Source: Ephydatia muelleri
Taxonomy: Eukaryota; Porifera; Demospongiae; Spongillida; Spongillidae
DNA: 64,000 bases
Direction: 5' to 3'
NCBI GenBank assembly: GCA_013339895.1
Contig: JABACO010000006.1
Location: 7,354,298 to 7,418,297 of the forward strand
Within the stretch, counting starts at the first letter, position 1; the number at the start of each line of letters is the position of its first letter. The translations under genes were made by a program, and so were the position numbers. Below, in pieces: positions 21,321 to 36,300 of this stretch. The notes beneath the pieces are model-generated. The model worked only from the letters and a program-made list of their open reading frames with translations, did no database searches and was not told the origin of the DNA.

Positions 21321-24300
21321 CTGTATCAATAAGAAACCAGGCTGAAGATCACAAATTGGTACAACCTTTTATGACTATACTTTTCAAATATTGCAACTCA
21401 TCATCATTTAGAGATGGCAGCAAAGGAGTATGAAAAGGGGCAATGATAGTGTATCATGATGTCAACTAAGCATGCACAGTGACCGCATGCACAACAGTTA
21501 TACTGACCTTCTAACGTCTCAACGTGGTTTGTCAATCCTGACAATAGCTGGGACGATGGTGCTGCAAGATAATAAAGTTTTAAAGCACTCAGACATATTA
21601 CACTCGCACCATACATGACTTAAATTAGGGTTTTGAGTATTGTCTTCATCATTTTTAAGAACAGAAATAAAACTTAATAATAATAATGTAATAACCTTTC
21701 AATTGTGAAACTGTTTGGCCTACTGGATCTGATGGTGACAAGGAAGAAGAGGAAGGAACCACAGGAGGATTTACTGTAAAACAATAGACAGGTCAATACT
21801 TATAATCATACCTACCAACCTCTCACCTCCAACAAGGTATGGAAGATATGGCTCTATCTTCATCCACACTTTCATCACCACATACTTCTCACCATTCACA
21901 TCAGTAATGTGCTTATCTCCTTCAATAAGGGCCTTCTTTAATGAGGAAAGCTCCACCCCTTCAGGAAGGGCCTTCTTTAATGGTACCTTTGCATCATCAG
22001 AGTGGTCTGAGCTGGCTTCAGATGGGTAGGAGATGAGCTCCAACACCTCTAAGTGTGGACAGAATTCCTGAGAGGCTGTCTTAATGACCGCAAGAACAGC
22101 ATGAGCAAAGGCTACGTACTTATGGCTTTCTCTGTCAGGGGAGAACATTGCCAACGTGAGGGACTGGAATGTCTCACTCATCTCAACAATGGTGGTCACC
22201 CCTGTCTCATTAAGCCATTTTATACCCCTGCTCCACACATCGCATTTATAATGATTTGAGTGTAGGGGTGTGGCCCAGATTGCAGGTAAAGCAAACTTAG
22301 ATGGCAGTCTACGAAGAAGGACATGAAGACAGCGTGTGGTGAAGAACTGATCTGGAGACTTGACAATCATGGACCAACTAAAACTATTATTGGGAACTGT
22401 GGCACTACTTGGCCTCTCAACGTTGACGAGAGCTGGGAAGAAGAGGAGGGGACCAAGGTCTGAGCTGGGAGATTCCATATTTGTATCAACTTGGGATAAC
22501 TCTACTACTTGACACAACTCAAAGTGAATCATAAACTGAGTTATCATTTCAACGTTGTATTCTGGGAATATTTTCTTAATAACTGCTCTGGGTACTATCC
22601 CAGTATTGCTAGCTACATGGATATACTCTTTGAGAGATGGATCAGCAAACAAAGCTCCATTGACCTTCTTGAGAATGCTCTCTTTGCGAAGGACTATCCA
22701 GCTATTGAGTGACACTTCAGATGGAATGAAGAGAATCAAACCCTTCTCTGACAACGTCTGTAAAATTGGGACAATTTTGGTGCTATCAGGATCAATGAGT
22801 TTATCCGGATCAGCTGCAAGATAAGCAATGAGGTCAGAGAGGGATATGGCATCCACATCAAGATCAGGTATCCTCTGTTTCAAGAAGGCAAGCATCATGT
22901 GACACATCATGGAAATGGAAGGAGACATATGCACTACATCTTTATTTATTCTGCACAGCTCGTCCTTAAACTGATCCATCTCTCTGCTATATGTGGCCGC
23001 AACGTTCAAGGCTAAAATGCTTACTAATTTTTGGTGGTTAATGGCCATCTCAGCACATGATCGCAGGTGGGTTAATTTCTGAGACAGCTGTCTTGCTGTT
23101 AGCAGGTCAGCATGTGTGCCCACTACTATCACTGATGACTGCTGGGGACACTTGTGGCACACGCCATCAATCATTGTGGACCAGTAGTGCACCTCCTTAG
23201 TCATGACCTCAGGGTCATGCCTTAGGTCCTGCAGGAGGAGGAAGATGGCTGGACTGGTGAGGGAGATGGCCTCCAGACATGCAGAGTGGCTGGAGAAGTA
23301 TTGGTGATGTCCGGCCAAGTCATAGATGATCATATTGCTGTAGGGACTGTCAACTTGATGGGGAATGATCCCAGCAGTGAGAGGTTCTACCTCATCGTGC
23401 ACTCCAAAGATGCGCTACACAAGTAATAAATAATCCATACACTGACTCAATAATTGTCTATGGTACTGTTACTCTCCACATGATTTGAATGATTTAATAG
23501 ATGTTAATGGTTTCGTGGGATTTCAGAATCACAATTTCTCATAGTAGAATTTGCTTAATAGCAAACTCTTAAAAGAAACTTTCGGTTATTAGCAACAATC
23601 CCCAGCCCATATGGTTATATTATTTTTCGGTTATTTGTAACCTACATGCACTTTGGTTAGTAGCAACTTTCTAGCTGCTGTTTTCAAGTTAATTATTTAC
23701 ATACTGAGTTATTACTTTATAATTCCCATATTAAATCTAAATAAACTGGTGATTACAATTACAAACATATTTCAATTACTAATAATCAAATAGCTAAATT
23801 TTAATAGTGAGTTATTAAACTACTAATCCTCTTGATTGTGTGAGGTTTATCAAGTTTGATTTGTTGATTTGAATTTTATGTTACAATGAAATAATTGATT
23901 TACTTTTGGACTAATAATCATAATACAGTACAGTTTGTTGCAGATTATTAGTTTATATTAATTAACATTATTGTTCTTGATTTCAGTTTGTTAATATAAA
24001 TATTAAAATTACTTAACATTTCGTTTGCACTAATATTATTGGCATGATCATTGCAATGCATAACCTTTTAATAAGCTTATTAACTATGATGGGTGCAGAG
24101 TTATAGAGATTAAAACCATTTGTGGACATCCTATATACACTTTAAGATGCTTACGTGAACCCTGTGAAAGCGGGCACGCATCAGGTGCACTCCTCTTTCA
24201 TTTTGTGAACGTGAGGCCAATGGTCATGCAAATTGCAGCGGAGAAGCGGTGTGCCATGCGGATTGCCTGATGTGCAACTCAGCTGGATTTTTAGGGAAGC

Positions 24301-27300
24301 ACTAGTACAAGAATAAAACTCGCTTGGTGCTTGGTGAACGGAAACCATAACTTTAGAGGTATCATTTGGACTGGGCAAATTTCCGTACGACTTGAATCTC
24401 ACAGGCATACATGTTGCAGAAGGAATAGCCAATGTCTCACATGCATGCTGTAGAAATCTGAACCTGCGGCAGCAGGTTCAATATAGGATTGATTGAGGAT
24501 TGATGAAATCATTTTAAAAAACTTCACTCGCGTCTGGAGGGACAACGGAGAAATGGATTGCTTATCTGTTTGTCGCAATAGAACGAGAACTCAAAGATCT
24601 ACAGTTCTACGTTTGTTCGGTGTTCATAAAATGGTGTGCTATTAGAGAAACGAATTCTTGTTTCTTGTGCCCAGTCCTACACAAATACTTGGTCGTCGTC
24701 TTCTTTCTTAGGAAGGTATAACTTGAGTTACGAACGGTTATGAAGAATAGCAATAGCACCAATCGCTTCGGAATTCACCTGCACGGTGCCCCTTAAGGTC
24801 ATATAGACATCTAGAAAGAAACTAATGCGGTAGCAAGTTCTATATAGGAATTGGTATGAAGTTATATATGCAGAAGTTTATTTGGTTTATTATTGTTTTA
24901 ATGAAGTTATTAATGCAGTACTCCAACCTGCACGAAATTTATTATCGCAGTTTAATCCATACTTTGGCTAGTGACGTTAAATGCCTTCGCGATCTACCTT
25001 CAAACGCAAGACGATATTTTATCACAAGAAAACAAGGCTAAAGCCCGAGCGCGCTACAAGACCGATCCCGAAAAGAAGGCCTCTGTACGCGACAGCTACA
25101 AAGCCGATCCTGAAAAGAAAAAGGTCTCTGTACGCGACAGCTACAAGGCCGATCCAGAACAGAAGGCCTTTGTACGCGACAGCTACAAGGCCGATCCCGA
25201 AAAGAAGAAGGCCTCTGTATGCGACAGCTACACGGCCGATCCCGAAAAGAAGAAGGCCTCTGTACGCGACAGCTACAAGGCCGATCCCGAAAAGAAGAAG
25301 GCCGCTCGGGCTGTACGCGACAGCTACAACCCAGATATTGAATCTAAGCAATCTGCTAAAAAGCAGCGATATCAAGAGGACCTCGAGGAGAACTGCGCTG
25401 CTAAAAGGCAGAAATACGAGGACAATTCAGCTGCCATTAGGGCATCTGAAAGGAATCAGTATTGGAATGACCCCGCTGTCCGATTGGCTAAACGTGCTGC
25501 CCAGAGGACGCGGGTAGCGCAGGGGTCACCGAACTACCACTACTGTATGTCATGGCATGTTGTATTGCACTAGCATTAAAAATTTATAGGAAGATGTGCA
25601 TGCAACATGTGTACAGCACGCATGTAAGGGATCTGCACAAAACCATTCATTTCACATGTAAAGCATGCATGGTGACCCAACTGTTGTGTACAGTAGTCCT
25701 TTCTCCGTTGTGACCTGTCTATTGAATATTGGGGTGTCATCCTTAATCTGATGTACAAGGGTTATCCTTCTCCCATATAGCTACTCCTTCTATGAACAAA
25801 TCTCATGCACTAATGGAGTATAATGGGTCTTGAAAAAACTATTCTTAGGGATAGTGGAAGTAAATGATGCCTTTTGTAAGTTTCATCCATTACTAGCTCA
25901 AAAGGTTGTTACAAGATCTGCCCTCTGCTCGTGCAGCAGTAAGTAAGATTGTTGCAGATGCATTGGTTTCTAAGCACTGAGTGTACGAAGAGCAAAAGCA
26001 GGGTCATTGCTAAAAACTATCTGGGAAGTTAATGCATTGAAATTAGAAGAAAATGATATTTTAGTTGGGCATGGGTATCATACTGCTGGCTCTCTGCCCC
26101 CCCGGCTGCTAGATGCAGTGCTGCCCCCCTACCGTCCACCGCCAGCAGCAGCAGAGCTGCCCCCAACGCCAGCAGCAGCAGCAGAGCTGCCCCCACCGCC
26201 AGCAGAAGCAGCAGGAGCGACCGCTATCTGAACCAGCCCTACTACTGCATGGCACCAATATTGGCACCAGTGCCCCCACCACCACTTCGCCTGCTGCCAC
26301 CACCACCCACATGGCTCCCATGGCTGGAACCAGACCGCCGAGATCAGAGACAAGGTTGGGGGAGAGGAAGAGGACAAGGCAGGGAACTGTACAGTACATT
26401 AAAAACTCATTTATAATTTCAATTATCAAATTTTGTAACCTCCCTTCGAAAATTGAATTTGTGACCACGTATAAAGAGCGCTACTACGACAGAAGAAAAC
26501 ACTTATGAAATAAGTAAATAAAAACATACTCTAACGAGAAAGTTGTTGGTGTATAGGATTGACCAATGGTGGTGTAAAAAGCACAGAACAAGAGTGACAG
26601 AAATTTGACTGGATAATTGAAATAGGCCTATATTTAGCACACTAGCGTTATAACAGTACATGCCTGAGTAATGGGCTAAATATAGGCCTATTTCAATTTT
26701 CCAGTCAAATTTCTGTCACTCTTGTTTCTGTGCTTTTTACACCACCATTGGTCAATCCAATATACCAACAACTTTCTCGTTAGAGAATGTTTTTATTTAC
26801 TGTAGACATTCTTTTATTAGTCAAAGACAACTCCATGTTAAGAAAGTATCGACCCTTTGAAGGGATCATGAAGGCTCCACTCTACACACAGATACTAGTG
26901 CCGATAACAATAATGGTCCTAACACTTGTCACAAGTAGCACAAGAGGTTTTCAGTGAAGGAAGACAAATGTGTTTGCAGGTAAGGAAGATGAACTAGTGG
27001 AGGACACCAGCAGAGTCACCAGATCTGAATCCAATCTAAAATGTTTGGCATGAGCATAAGGACATGCAACAAGAATACAAAAAGGCAAAACTGGAGTTTA
27101 GTGATGGGATAGACAAATTTTTTGATACATACATGTAGTAGCAGTACTGAAGACCCATGGTAGGGGCATTGTACCCTTCCTTATTTAGAACTAGAACTAA
27201 AATTCGCTGGAACATGTATACAGCAAGCACCACAGTATGTCATGAATCTAACAGAGTACATGTACTAAACTCCATATGACAAATTATTTGCAGTAGAATG

Positions 27301-30300
27301 AACAGTAGGGACATGAAAAAGGTTTTATATCATTTCGTTCAAATCCCACGCTTTGACATAGTAAGCATGTACATTAGCTGCGCTTCAGTGATCACTTTTG
27401 TGTTTTATGTTCCTAGAAAGAAGCTGTATTAGCACATATACTTTCGTTGTGAAACGCATTCCTTAAAATTATTTCGTTCCAATCAATTTCCGCCAGTACT
27501 TCCAATGTTGTGTTTGTGTACCTTGACTTGTATGAATTATGGTGTACTCTGTGTGCAAAACAGTAAATTGCATTGTTGCATGCCTCCTAGAGCTACAGTG
27601 GGACTAAACACATAATCTTTTTCGAGCAAGTGCATGCCAGAATGCATCAATCAGATCCAATGTGATAGCAATACCCAATTGATGAAACCATATCGCTCAT
27701 GTTTACTCTCATTGTGTTGGCATTTGTATCAAAGCACTATTTTCATGTCCCCTACTGCACATGGCATACAGTCATTTCCAAAAATACAATCGATAATTTA
27801 AACCAGAATTGTCCCACAGATATTGTACCAGATACACAAGAATTCTGAAAAGGTAATAAATTTGGACACATGCTACATTTTTATGATAACTAGAAAACAA
27901 ACTACATGTAATATATATTACGTACACAAACATGAGAGCATAAAAACAAAACATTAAGCGTTAATGCCTTCTGAGCAGGACAGATCGATGGCAGAGTCTA
28001 GTGGGGAGCATGCGCCACGATGGTATGACAATCTTGAGCCACGAAGACACATGATTGCAGAACGTAGCAAAGAAAATATCAATTTGGACTACATACATAT
28101 GCATCAAATATTCAAACTGACACATTTAGTCATCTCAGGGAAGACCTGTGACCATTATAAAATATTCTCACCTTTACAAAACGGGTTGTTGTTGTTATTG
28201 GCTTTGAAATGTTGACAATAGCCTTCAATAAAATACGGAAACATTACTTGGCATTCAAGGTAACACATCAATCCATATGCATGTACACATATGCACGCAT
28301 GACCTCCAAGCCTCCAGTGTGAGCTGTATAGGTAGTGCATATGTAGGCACATGTATGGCAATTTATTAACAGATTTGCATGACATCAATAAGTTACCAAA
28401 ACAAGTACAATGTTGATATTTTTACTTCTGAGATTAGAACAAGTGGTACTAAAAGCAAGGGACAAATTATATTGATGGGGATAAACTCTTAAAGGTTAAC
28501 CACGTATGCATATCAAAAAGCATTCTGCAGAATGGCTTGTATAGCAAATTTTGAGGATTGTACACACACTGTACTATCAGTGTACACCCAATAAATGAAC
28601 ATCCACATCCACCAATCACTAGTTTTTCAACCAGTAAGTATTCACAATTTGAAACATTAGTTAACTTAAGTTTTTCATTTCTCACTGTGAATGATGTACT
28701 GAACAGTAATACACTTACATGTACATGTACAGTTCATTGGAATATATACTGGACTATGTCCACAGCTTGCATGAGGCTTAATTGTCTGTCTGGAACCGGA
28801 AGTTTCAATGTTTGTGATTTAAGGCCAAGTCTGACCTTGTAGTTACTACAGAGTGTCCCACAAGCAAATAATTCCTTTTTAGGAAAGTATTCTTTCAATT
28901 ATTACATCACATAGTAATACTAGGGTTCGAAGAAATTCAACATAAACAAATAATAAATCAGACAGTATAGGACACAGTTTAGTTCAGCTCATACATGTAT
29001 ATGTTTCTGAACCCACTCCTACAGAGTATATTGCTACCAGTATATACATGTACATGTACAGTAGAAAGTACTACTGTAGTGCCTGATTTCTGGTCCTCAG
29101 GCCATACACCAAACAGCCTACCTGAGTCAATGTACTCTTTCCAGCTCCCGAATTTCCACACAACACAACCTTTCCATAGGAATCAACAGGAAACTCATTG
29201 CATGTCTTCACCAATTGATTGAACACACCAAGGCATGTGTACCCGGCGACCATCATGGCTGTTTTTTCTCTTTTGTTCTTGATGTTGATATCAATGCCAG
29301 GACGGGAGAGAAGTGCTCTTACACAGCTGGCCTTATCATCCCTTGCAGCCCAATGAAGAGCAGTATCACCATCCTGGTGGTAGGAACAGTGACATAATTC
29401 ACACATCATACCAGTTGCACAAACACTTCTTCCAGCAAGGAAAATGATTTAAAGGTATCAACTGTATTCCATTGAGGATATACATACATGCCTTACATCA
29501 TACCTGTAGAGGTTACACGTAATGATTATGAACGCCTCATGTGATCTGCTAATATTACATAGAACTTCAACATGCAATGTAATTAGTAATGTGGGCATGG
29601 CCACAATAAGGGAGCCAGAGCCTAACATGTGCACATTAGTGATGTGACGAGTAACAATAATAACCAACAATTGGTCTACAATACTGTCTAGTACTACCTC
29701 AATTATAAAAACTTTAACCCATTCTTGCATTTATAAACACTGGTAGTACATGTAAACATGGAAAAGCCAACAAATGTACCCTGCACTTAATATACGGCCT
29801 TGCAATGCAGTTATGTATTGCAAATTAGTACAATAACCTGCTGATATCTATGCACAGAGCCATTCTAAAAGGGCATTGGGATGGGGGAGGGTCAGAACTA
29901 AGTGTATCCTAATTAATCACCGCATAAACAATTGTGGGCCCAGCCAGGTGGGTGGGTCATATAGCTGGTTGGGAGGGAGGGGGGGGAGGGGCATCTGCCC
30001 TCGTGCTCCACATTGTGCCCCACCCCTCTCTCCGATATGTAAAACAGCACCCATGTCATGGCTTGCTTAGATGGACTCTCCTACATGTATATCAAGCCCT
30101 CCCCTATGCTAGTTACAGAGGGCCATGAGGGCAATGATCACATAAAACATGCCCTCTCCACATCAGGGATGTGTCAGCAGCAACAGACATTGGTCTGATC
30201 TCAAATTACACTCACCTTGTCCTGATGGTTGATCTGTGCACCCCTATCCACCAGCAGCTGCACACATGTGACATGCCCACCTAATGATGCCCTCATCAGT

Positions 30301-33300
30301 GGAGTCCATCCTACCTGTAAAGATGTAAAACAGCACCCATGTCATGGCTTGCTTAGATGGACTCTCCTACATGTATATCCAGCCCTCGCCTATGCTAGTT
30401 ACAGAGGGCCATGAGGGCAATGATCACATACAACATGCCCTCTCCACATCAGGGATGTGTCAGCAGCAACAGACATTGGTCTGATCTCAAATTACACTCA
30501 CCTTGTCCTGATGGTTGATCTGTGCACCCCTATCCACCAGCAGCTGCACACATGTGACATGCCCACCTAATGATGCCCTCATCAGTGGAGTCCATCCATC
30601 CTGTAAAGATAGAAGTGGAGTGGTAATAGGCAGCTGTTATGAAGGGGACTGCATGGGTTGGGTGAGGGAGTAGGTGCCCCTCCCATCCAGCTAGGGGGTA
30701 TGGGGGAGTGCTCCCATCGGTCAAGCATTAGCATTTGCAGTGGCTTAAAATCAACAACTAATTGACCTGCACTAAATATTCGGCCTTGCAAAGCAGTTAT
30801 GTAATGCAAATTAGTACAATAACCTGCTAACATCGATGCACAGAGCCATTCTAAAAGGGCATTGGGGGAAAGGAACTAAGTGTATTTTAATTAATCACTG
30901 CATAGCATAAACAAAGGTGGGCCCAGCCAGGTGGGTGGGCCATATACCTGGTGGGGAGGGGAAGGGAGGGCTTCTGCCCCCATGCTCCACCCCAAGCCAC
31001 ACCCTCTCTCCTCTCCAATATGTTAACCGATTATACACGGAAGTTGCACATTTTGCTTACGCAGCCCTGGCCGTGTATAGCACGACATTGTCAGTGGTTA
31101 TTGTGTATAGACGGCCGTAAACCAGTGATTATTACCAACAGGGTCTGTGCAAAAGTTAAATACATGCAGCTATGTTTTACTGTCATCAACTAAACAAAAT
31201 GTGGTATCGATCGATTTGTGGGTGCTTTGTGTATTGTAATTTATAAATACCACATAAACAAAGGTGGACCTAGCTAGGTGGGTGGGTCATATAGCTGGTG
31301 GAGGTGGGTATCTGCCCTCCTGTTCCACCTTGTCTATGATTTGCACAAACATCACAAAGTAAGCCAGAGGACCATGAGGGCAATGATCATATATACTATG
31401 TCCCCACCAGCTATATGACCCACCAGGTAGGCGGGTCATATATTGGTCTTTTGTCCCCTGCTGCTTCGTATGCTACTGTGAGGGAGAGAAATATGGAGGA
31501 AATTCACTTACTGTGTAGCCATTCAACATGACACTATGACAGCTACAACAATAGCAGCCTCATTTTTAACACGTAGATTAATTTGTCAAGTGAGAGAGTC
31601 TTTTTGTATTCCTTGCTTCTGACAATACTTTTGTCAACATTAAAATAGCTACGTTTGCAAAGCTTCTAGGGCTCCTCCCCAGACCCTAAAAGGGGGAGGT
31701 TAGAGCGCTCCCCTAGCTGGCTGGATGGGATACAGTACTCCTCCCACATTCTCTCACTTCATACTCCCCTAGCCTACCCCAACCACCCGGCAAAATAAAC
31801 CTGGATTTGCCCTTGGCTTTTGATTTCAGACCTGAAATTGAAACGGAGATCACCATTTTGACCTGTTGTCGAATTTAATATTTTAGATAGCTAGTAAACC
31901 ATTAATGAACCCATAACAACAGGTTAAACCACACATGACATACATATACATGAAGAGAGTACAGTTTGAGGTGCATCACATCACATGAATATGGATGCCA
32001 TATTCAGCCACCCTAAATTATACAGGTGATTTATTTCAACTCAGAACTACCACTGACCCTATCATGCGATATAAGCCCATATGGGCTTGGGGCAGTGCTA
32101 TCCCACATTATGCCTGATGGAGTGGAGAGACCAGTGGCATGTGCTTCCCGAACATTAACAACAGTGGAACGTAGCTATGCCCAAATAGACATAGAAGAAC
32201 TGGTGGTGGCATGGGAAGTGAAGTACTTCCACCAATACCTGTATGGCATTCATTTTACGCGAGCTCATGGCTGACCACTATTTTTCAGGATATTGATATT
32301 CCTACAATATCACATACCGTAGAACAACCCAACATGCTAATGTGGACACTGTCTAGGCTACCCATTCCCCATCAGCAAACAGGTGAGGACTCAGAAGAAG
32401 TACATGTGTGGTATCCTCACATTGACAAGGACATTGAGGGTGCTGCCGAACGCTGTGGAGGGTGCCAGATGATGGAGACCACAAATTAACCCCTCTACAC
32501 CCATGGGATACGGCACTCCGAGGAGGAGGATCTACATGTATGTGGAGTTTGAGGGACTATTTCAGGGGGAAAACTTCTTGGTCAATGTGAATGCCTATTT
32601 GAAGCGGAGGTTGTGGCAATGGATGAAACCACCACAGACAGGACAGTGGATGAACTGCATGCTATCTTTGCCTGGTGGGAATACCGCTGCAAATGGTAAC
32701 AGATAATGGGCCCCAGTTCACTTCAGCAGGATTCAAACTATTTCCTGGCCTTGAATAACATACATGTAAAGCACCTCAAGTCTAGTCCATATCATCCAGC
32801 CACAAATGGTCTAGAGAATGCTTCATTCAAACATTAAAACAAGCATTAAGGGTATTAAAAAGAGATGGACACACTGCAGCACAGCCTGGCCAGCTTCTTA
32901 TTGAACTACCGAAACACAACAAGTTCTACCACAGAAGCCACACCGGCAACATTGAGTATCTACAATGCAGACTCAGTCTCTTGAAGCCTAACTTGAGGGA
33001 ATCAGTGTTTTAAAATGTCACTCGACAGGAGCTGTTGAGGTCTGCAGCTATTGAACGCATTTGTGATGTTGGAAACGGAGTTACATGTACACACATTCAA
33101 TAATTGCAATTTTAATATTTGGAGGTACCTATTTCACATTTCAAGCTACTTTCAATGATGGAACAAAATCAACTAATAAACGTTGTTTGAATTTCTCCTT
33201 TTGCGCATCGGTTGTGTGCATCTCCCCAAGTATAATTTCATTACTTGTAATTTAATTACGTAACACTGCACTCACCTCGTTCTGAACATTGACCTGTACA

Positions 33301-36300
33301 CCACCATGCAAAAGCACCTTCACACACTCCACCTGCCCTTTCTCTGAAGCCTTCATCAGTGCGGTCTCTCCCCACTGTAATGATAAGCGCATATCATCAT
33401 GAGAGCACCATCATCACCAGATACAGTACAGAAACACACTACCGATTGTTGTACTACTGTGCACAACTACACTATTTCAACACTCACATCAGTGAAGGAT
33501 ACAGGATTTAGGGGAGAGGGACCTGGGATGGGTGCGGGTGGGGTGATCCCCTATGACAATAGGGTCTTGGGTGGAGTTCCAGGAGTTTTGGAGAGTGCTT
33601 ATGGTATCCTCAATACATGCACAGTGGTTTTGTATACATCATAGTGTATATACATTGCAGTTAGCAATGACATTGTCATGACGTCCCAACACAGCCAGTG
33701 AAGGTCATGTTTACATGCACCCATCTGGTATTGCAATGGGGGAAGTAGTATGCAATGGTTCCACATTTCTATCATGATTGTTACTGATGTAGGCATCTTT
33801 GTACTGATCTTGGAAATTAAATAACATGGCAGCCATCCACTAAACAGGGTTCCTTCACACACGTCATCTTTCACAACTGGGGACTATGGCTACATGCTGC
33901 ATTGCATGTACACAGTGTATAATGACACCACTTAAACTCACTGTGGGCCCCTGAATGTTGACCTGTGCACCCTTTTCCACTAGCATCTTCGCACATTCTA
34001 TGTGCCCACTGTAATAAGCCATCATCAGTGCAGTCTGACCACCCTGTAATGATAAGTGCATATCGTCATGGGAGTACCACCAATGCCAGATACAGATACA
34101 GTACAATAATACACTTTATCACCCACACATATTTTGTACTGTTTTGTTTCTAGTCACGTACCTGCTGCCACAAACATATATTCTGTCCCAGGGTAAACAG
34201 AGTCTTTTTTATTGTGAATTTCATCATAAAACTCTATTCACTTCTACAAGTCGTGCTTCCGTATCTAAAAGATAAGGAAGCATGACTTGTAGAAGTGAAT
34301 TTTCTTCACCCACAACTACCTGCAAAAATCATATGTTTACTGACGGCACTAGGACATAATGGAGATTGATCCATAAGCTATACTTACACTGGTGAGTCCC
34401 TCAACAGCTACAGGACGGACTTACTCTTTAACAAGCCAGGAAATCATGGCAGCAACGCATGCACTTGATAATGTACGCATCTATTATTAAATGCACAAGC
34501 CATGTCCATCCCACATGTTAGTGTAAACAGTTTACATTATAGTTTTGACTGCTGAGGTTGGAATGTTATGTAACCCACTAAGACACACATTGTTAAATCC
34601 ACTCAAAATGGCAGTTGCACATAAAACCATTTGAGGTTCTCAGGGGTTATTTATAATCAACATTGTTATTTTGCAAAAACACTAAGTTCAATGTTGTATC
34701 CACACTGGTAAAAAAGTGGTGATTATCAACCTTCTTCATACAGTATTTGTGAAATTTCTGTTATAAACTGATTTATTATTTAACCCTTTGACTTCCCTCC
34801 AAAATTGTAAATCCTAAGATCTTGGATTTGATTTCAAACATGCAACTATGTTTAAAGTGGGAATAAAGATAAGGCATTTCAAAGTTGAGCTTATCAGTAA
34901 CGTGGTTAATTATTCAGCAATGTGTATCTCCTAAACCATTAATGTTATTAAAGTAATAAATGGTCAAATGTCTTCTTATATGAAGACATCTATATATGGG
35001 AAGTTGCATCAAAATCTGAGAGGTGCTGTCCATCTGCTTTGTCAAATGAGGTGTATTGACCCATATGGAGTACGTGATTGTACATGTAGGTGATGTGGGT
35101 TGAGTTTTTAATGGTGATGTCTGGTCTCAGTAGTTAGTGTTGGATGGTTAGGTTTACAATTACTATTGATATGTACAAGTACCTGGTAAAGACAGACAAT
35201 TTATTAAACTCCATGTGGCAAACACATGCCACTGTAGAACGTTGTGTCTCTGTGTTTTCAAGTGATATGCATAGCTCTAGTTTGGTGCAAAACCATGTTG
35301 ATTTCTGTGCAGACATAAATTATCTTCTCAGTGCGCACCCCACAAGCACCATAACCTGAATAACCTAGGTATTCAGCAGTGGCAAAAACCTATTCGGAAA
35401 AATCGATTTTCATTATGCAGGAAAGGCTATAAACCCTAAACTACTTGTTTCAATAAGGCCTCATTTCCTCATCTCCAGACCACCATACATTGTACCCATA
35501 CTTTGCAATGCACTGGATGTGTATCCACATCATGTAGGTGGAGGGGGAGGGGAGGGGGGTAGTGGGGTCTAGATTGAGGTAATAATGAACGTGGGAGGAG
35601 ACACCTATTCAATAGCTATGGAGTTTGGTGAAGCTCAAGCTATCCTATCAGGTTCTTGAGCCGCATTTAAAGTGCAATCAAGGCACAGAAAGTGTAAGTT
35701 TTTCAGCTAGTATTCCGGTGCACACATGTAATGACCATTGAATGGTACACGTAATATTATATGATGAATGAAGCCTTCATACATCAGTGCAGTTTCTCCC
35801 CACTGTAATGATAAGTGCATATCATGAAGGGAGTAACACCAATGTCAGATACAGATACAGTACAATAACATACTTTATCACCCACACATATTTTGTACTA
35901 TTTTGTTTCTAGTCACATACCTGCTGCCACAAACATATTTTTTGTCCCAGGGTAAACAGAGTCTTTTTTTAATTGTCAATTTCGCCATAAAACTCCATTT
36001 GTATTCGGAAACAAGGATCTTGAGTATATTTTAGTTCCGTCATTGACAACTTTGCTCTCAAAACTGCAAGAGATATAGTAATGGGTATGGCTTTGGGTTG
36101 CAATTTTTATATTTGGCGAAACCCTGTTTCAAGCTTCAAGCTAGTTTTCAATGACGGAACACTTGAAAATCAACTCAAGATCCAAGGAACAACTACAGTA
36201 TGAGGGTGGGTGTACCACCAATGTCAGATACAGTACAATAACACACTACCCATCGTTCTAGTATTGTACACAAAGTGACAGGACACAAGGACCAACACCA

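Larger units (their letters stand above)
30030..30600. repeat. 286-bp tandem exon-intron duplication (A5a/A5b)
   Basis: The segment with the short intron (from about aaaacagcacccatgtcatgg) and one ANK exon is present twice in direct orientation, with exon starts at 30216 and 30502. It shows the array growing by one exon at a time. Confidence 0.8.

Noticed and set aside
20951-21433. 160-codon plus-strand open frame
   Set aside because: Antisense shadow of the Death-domain exon.
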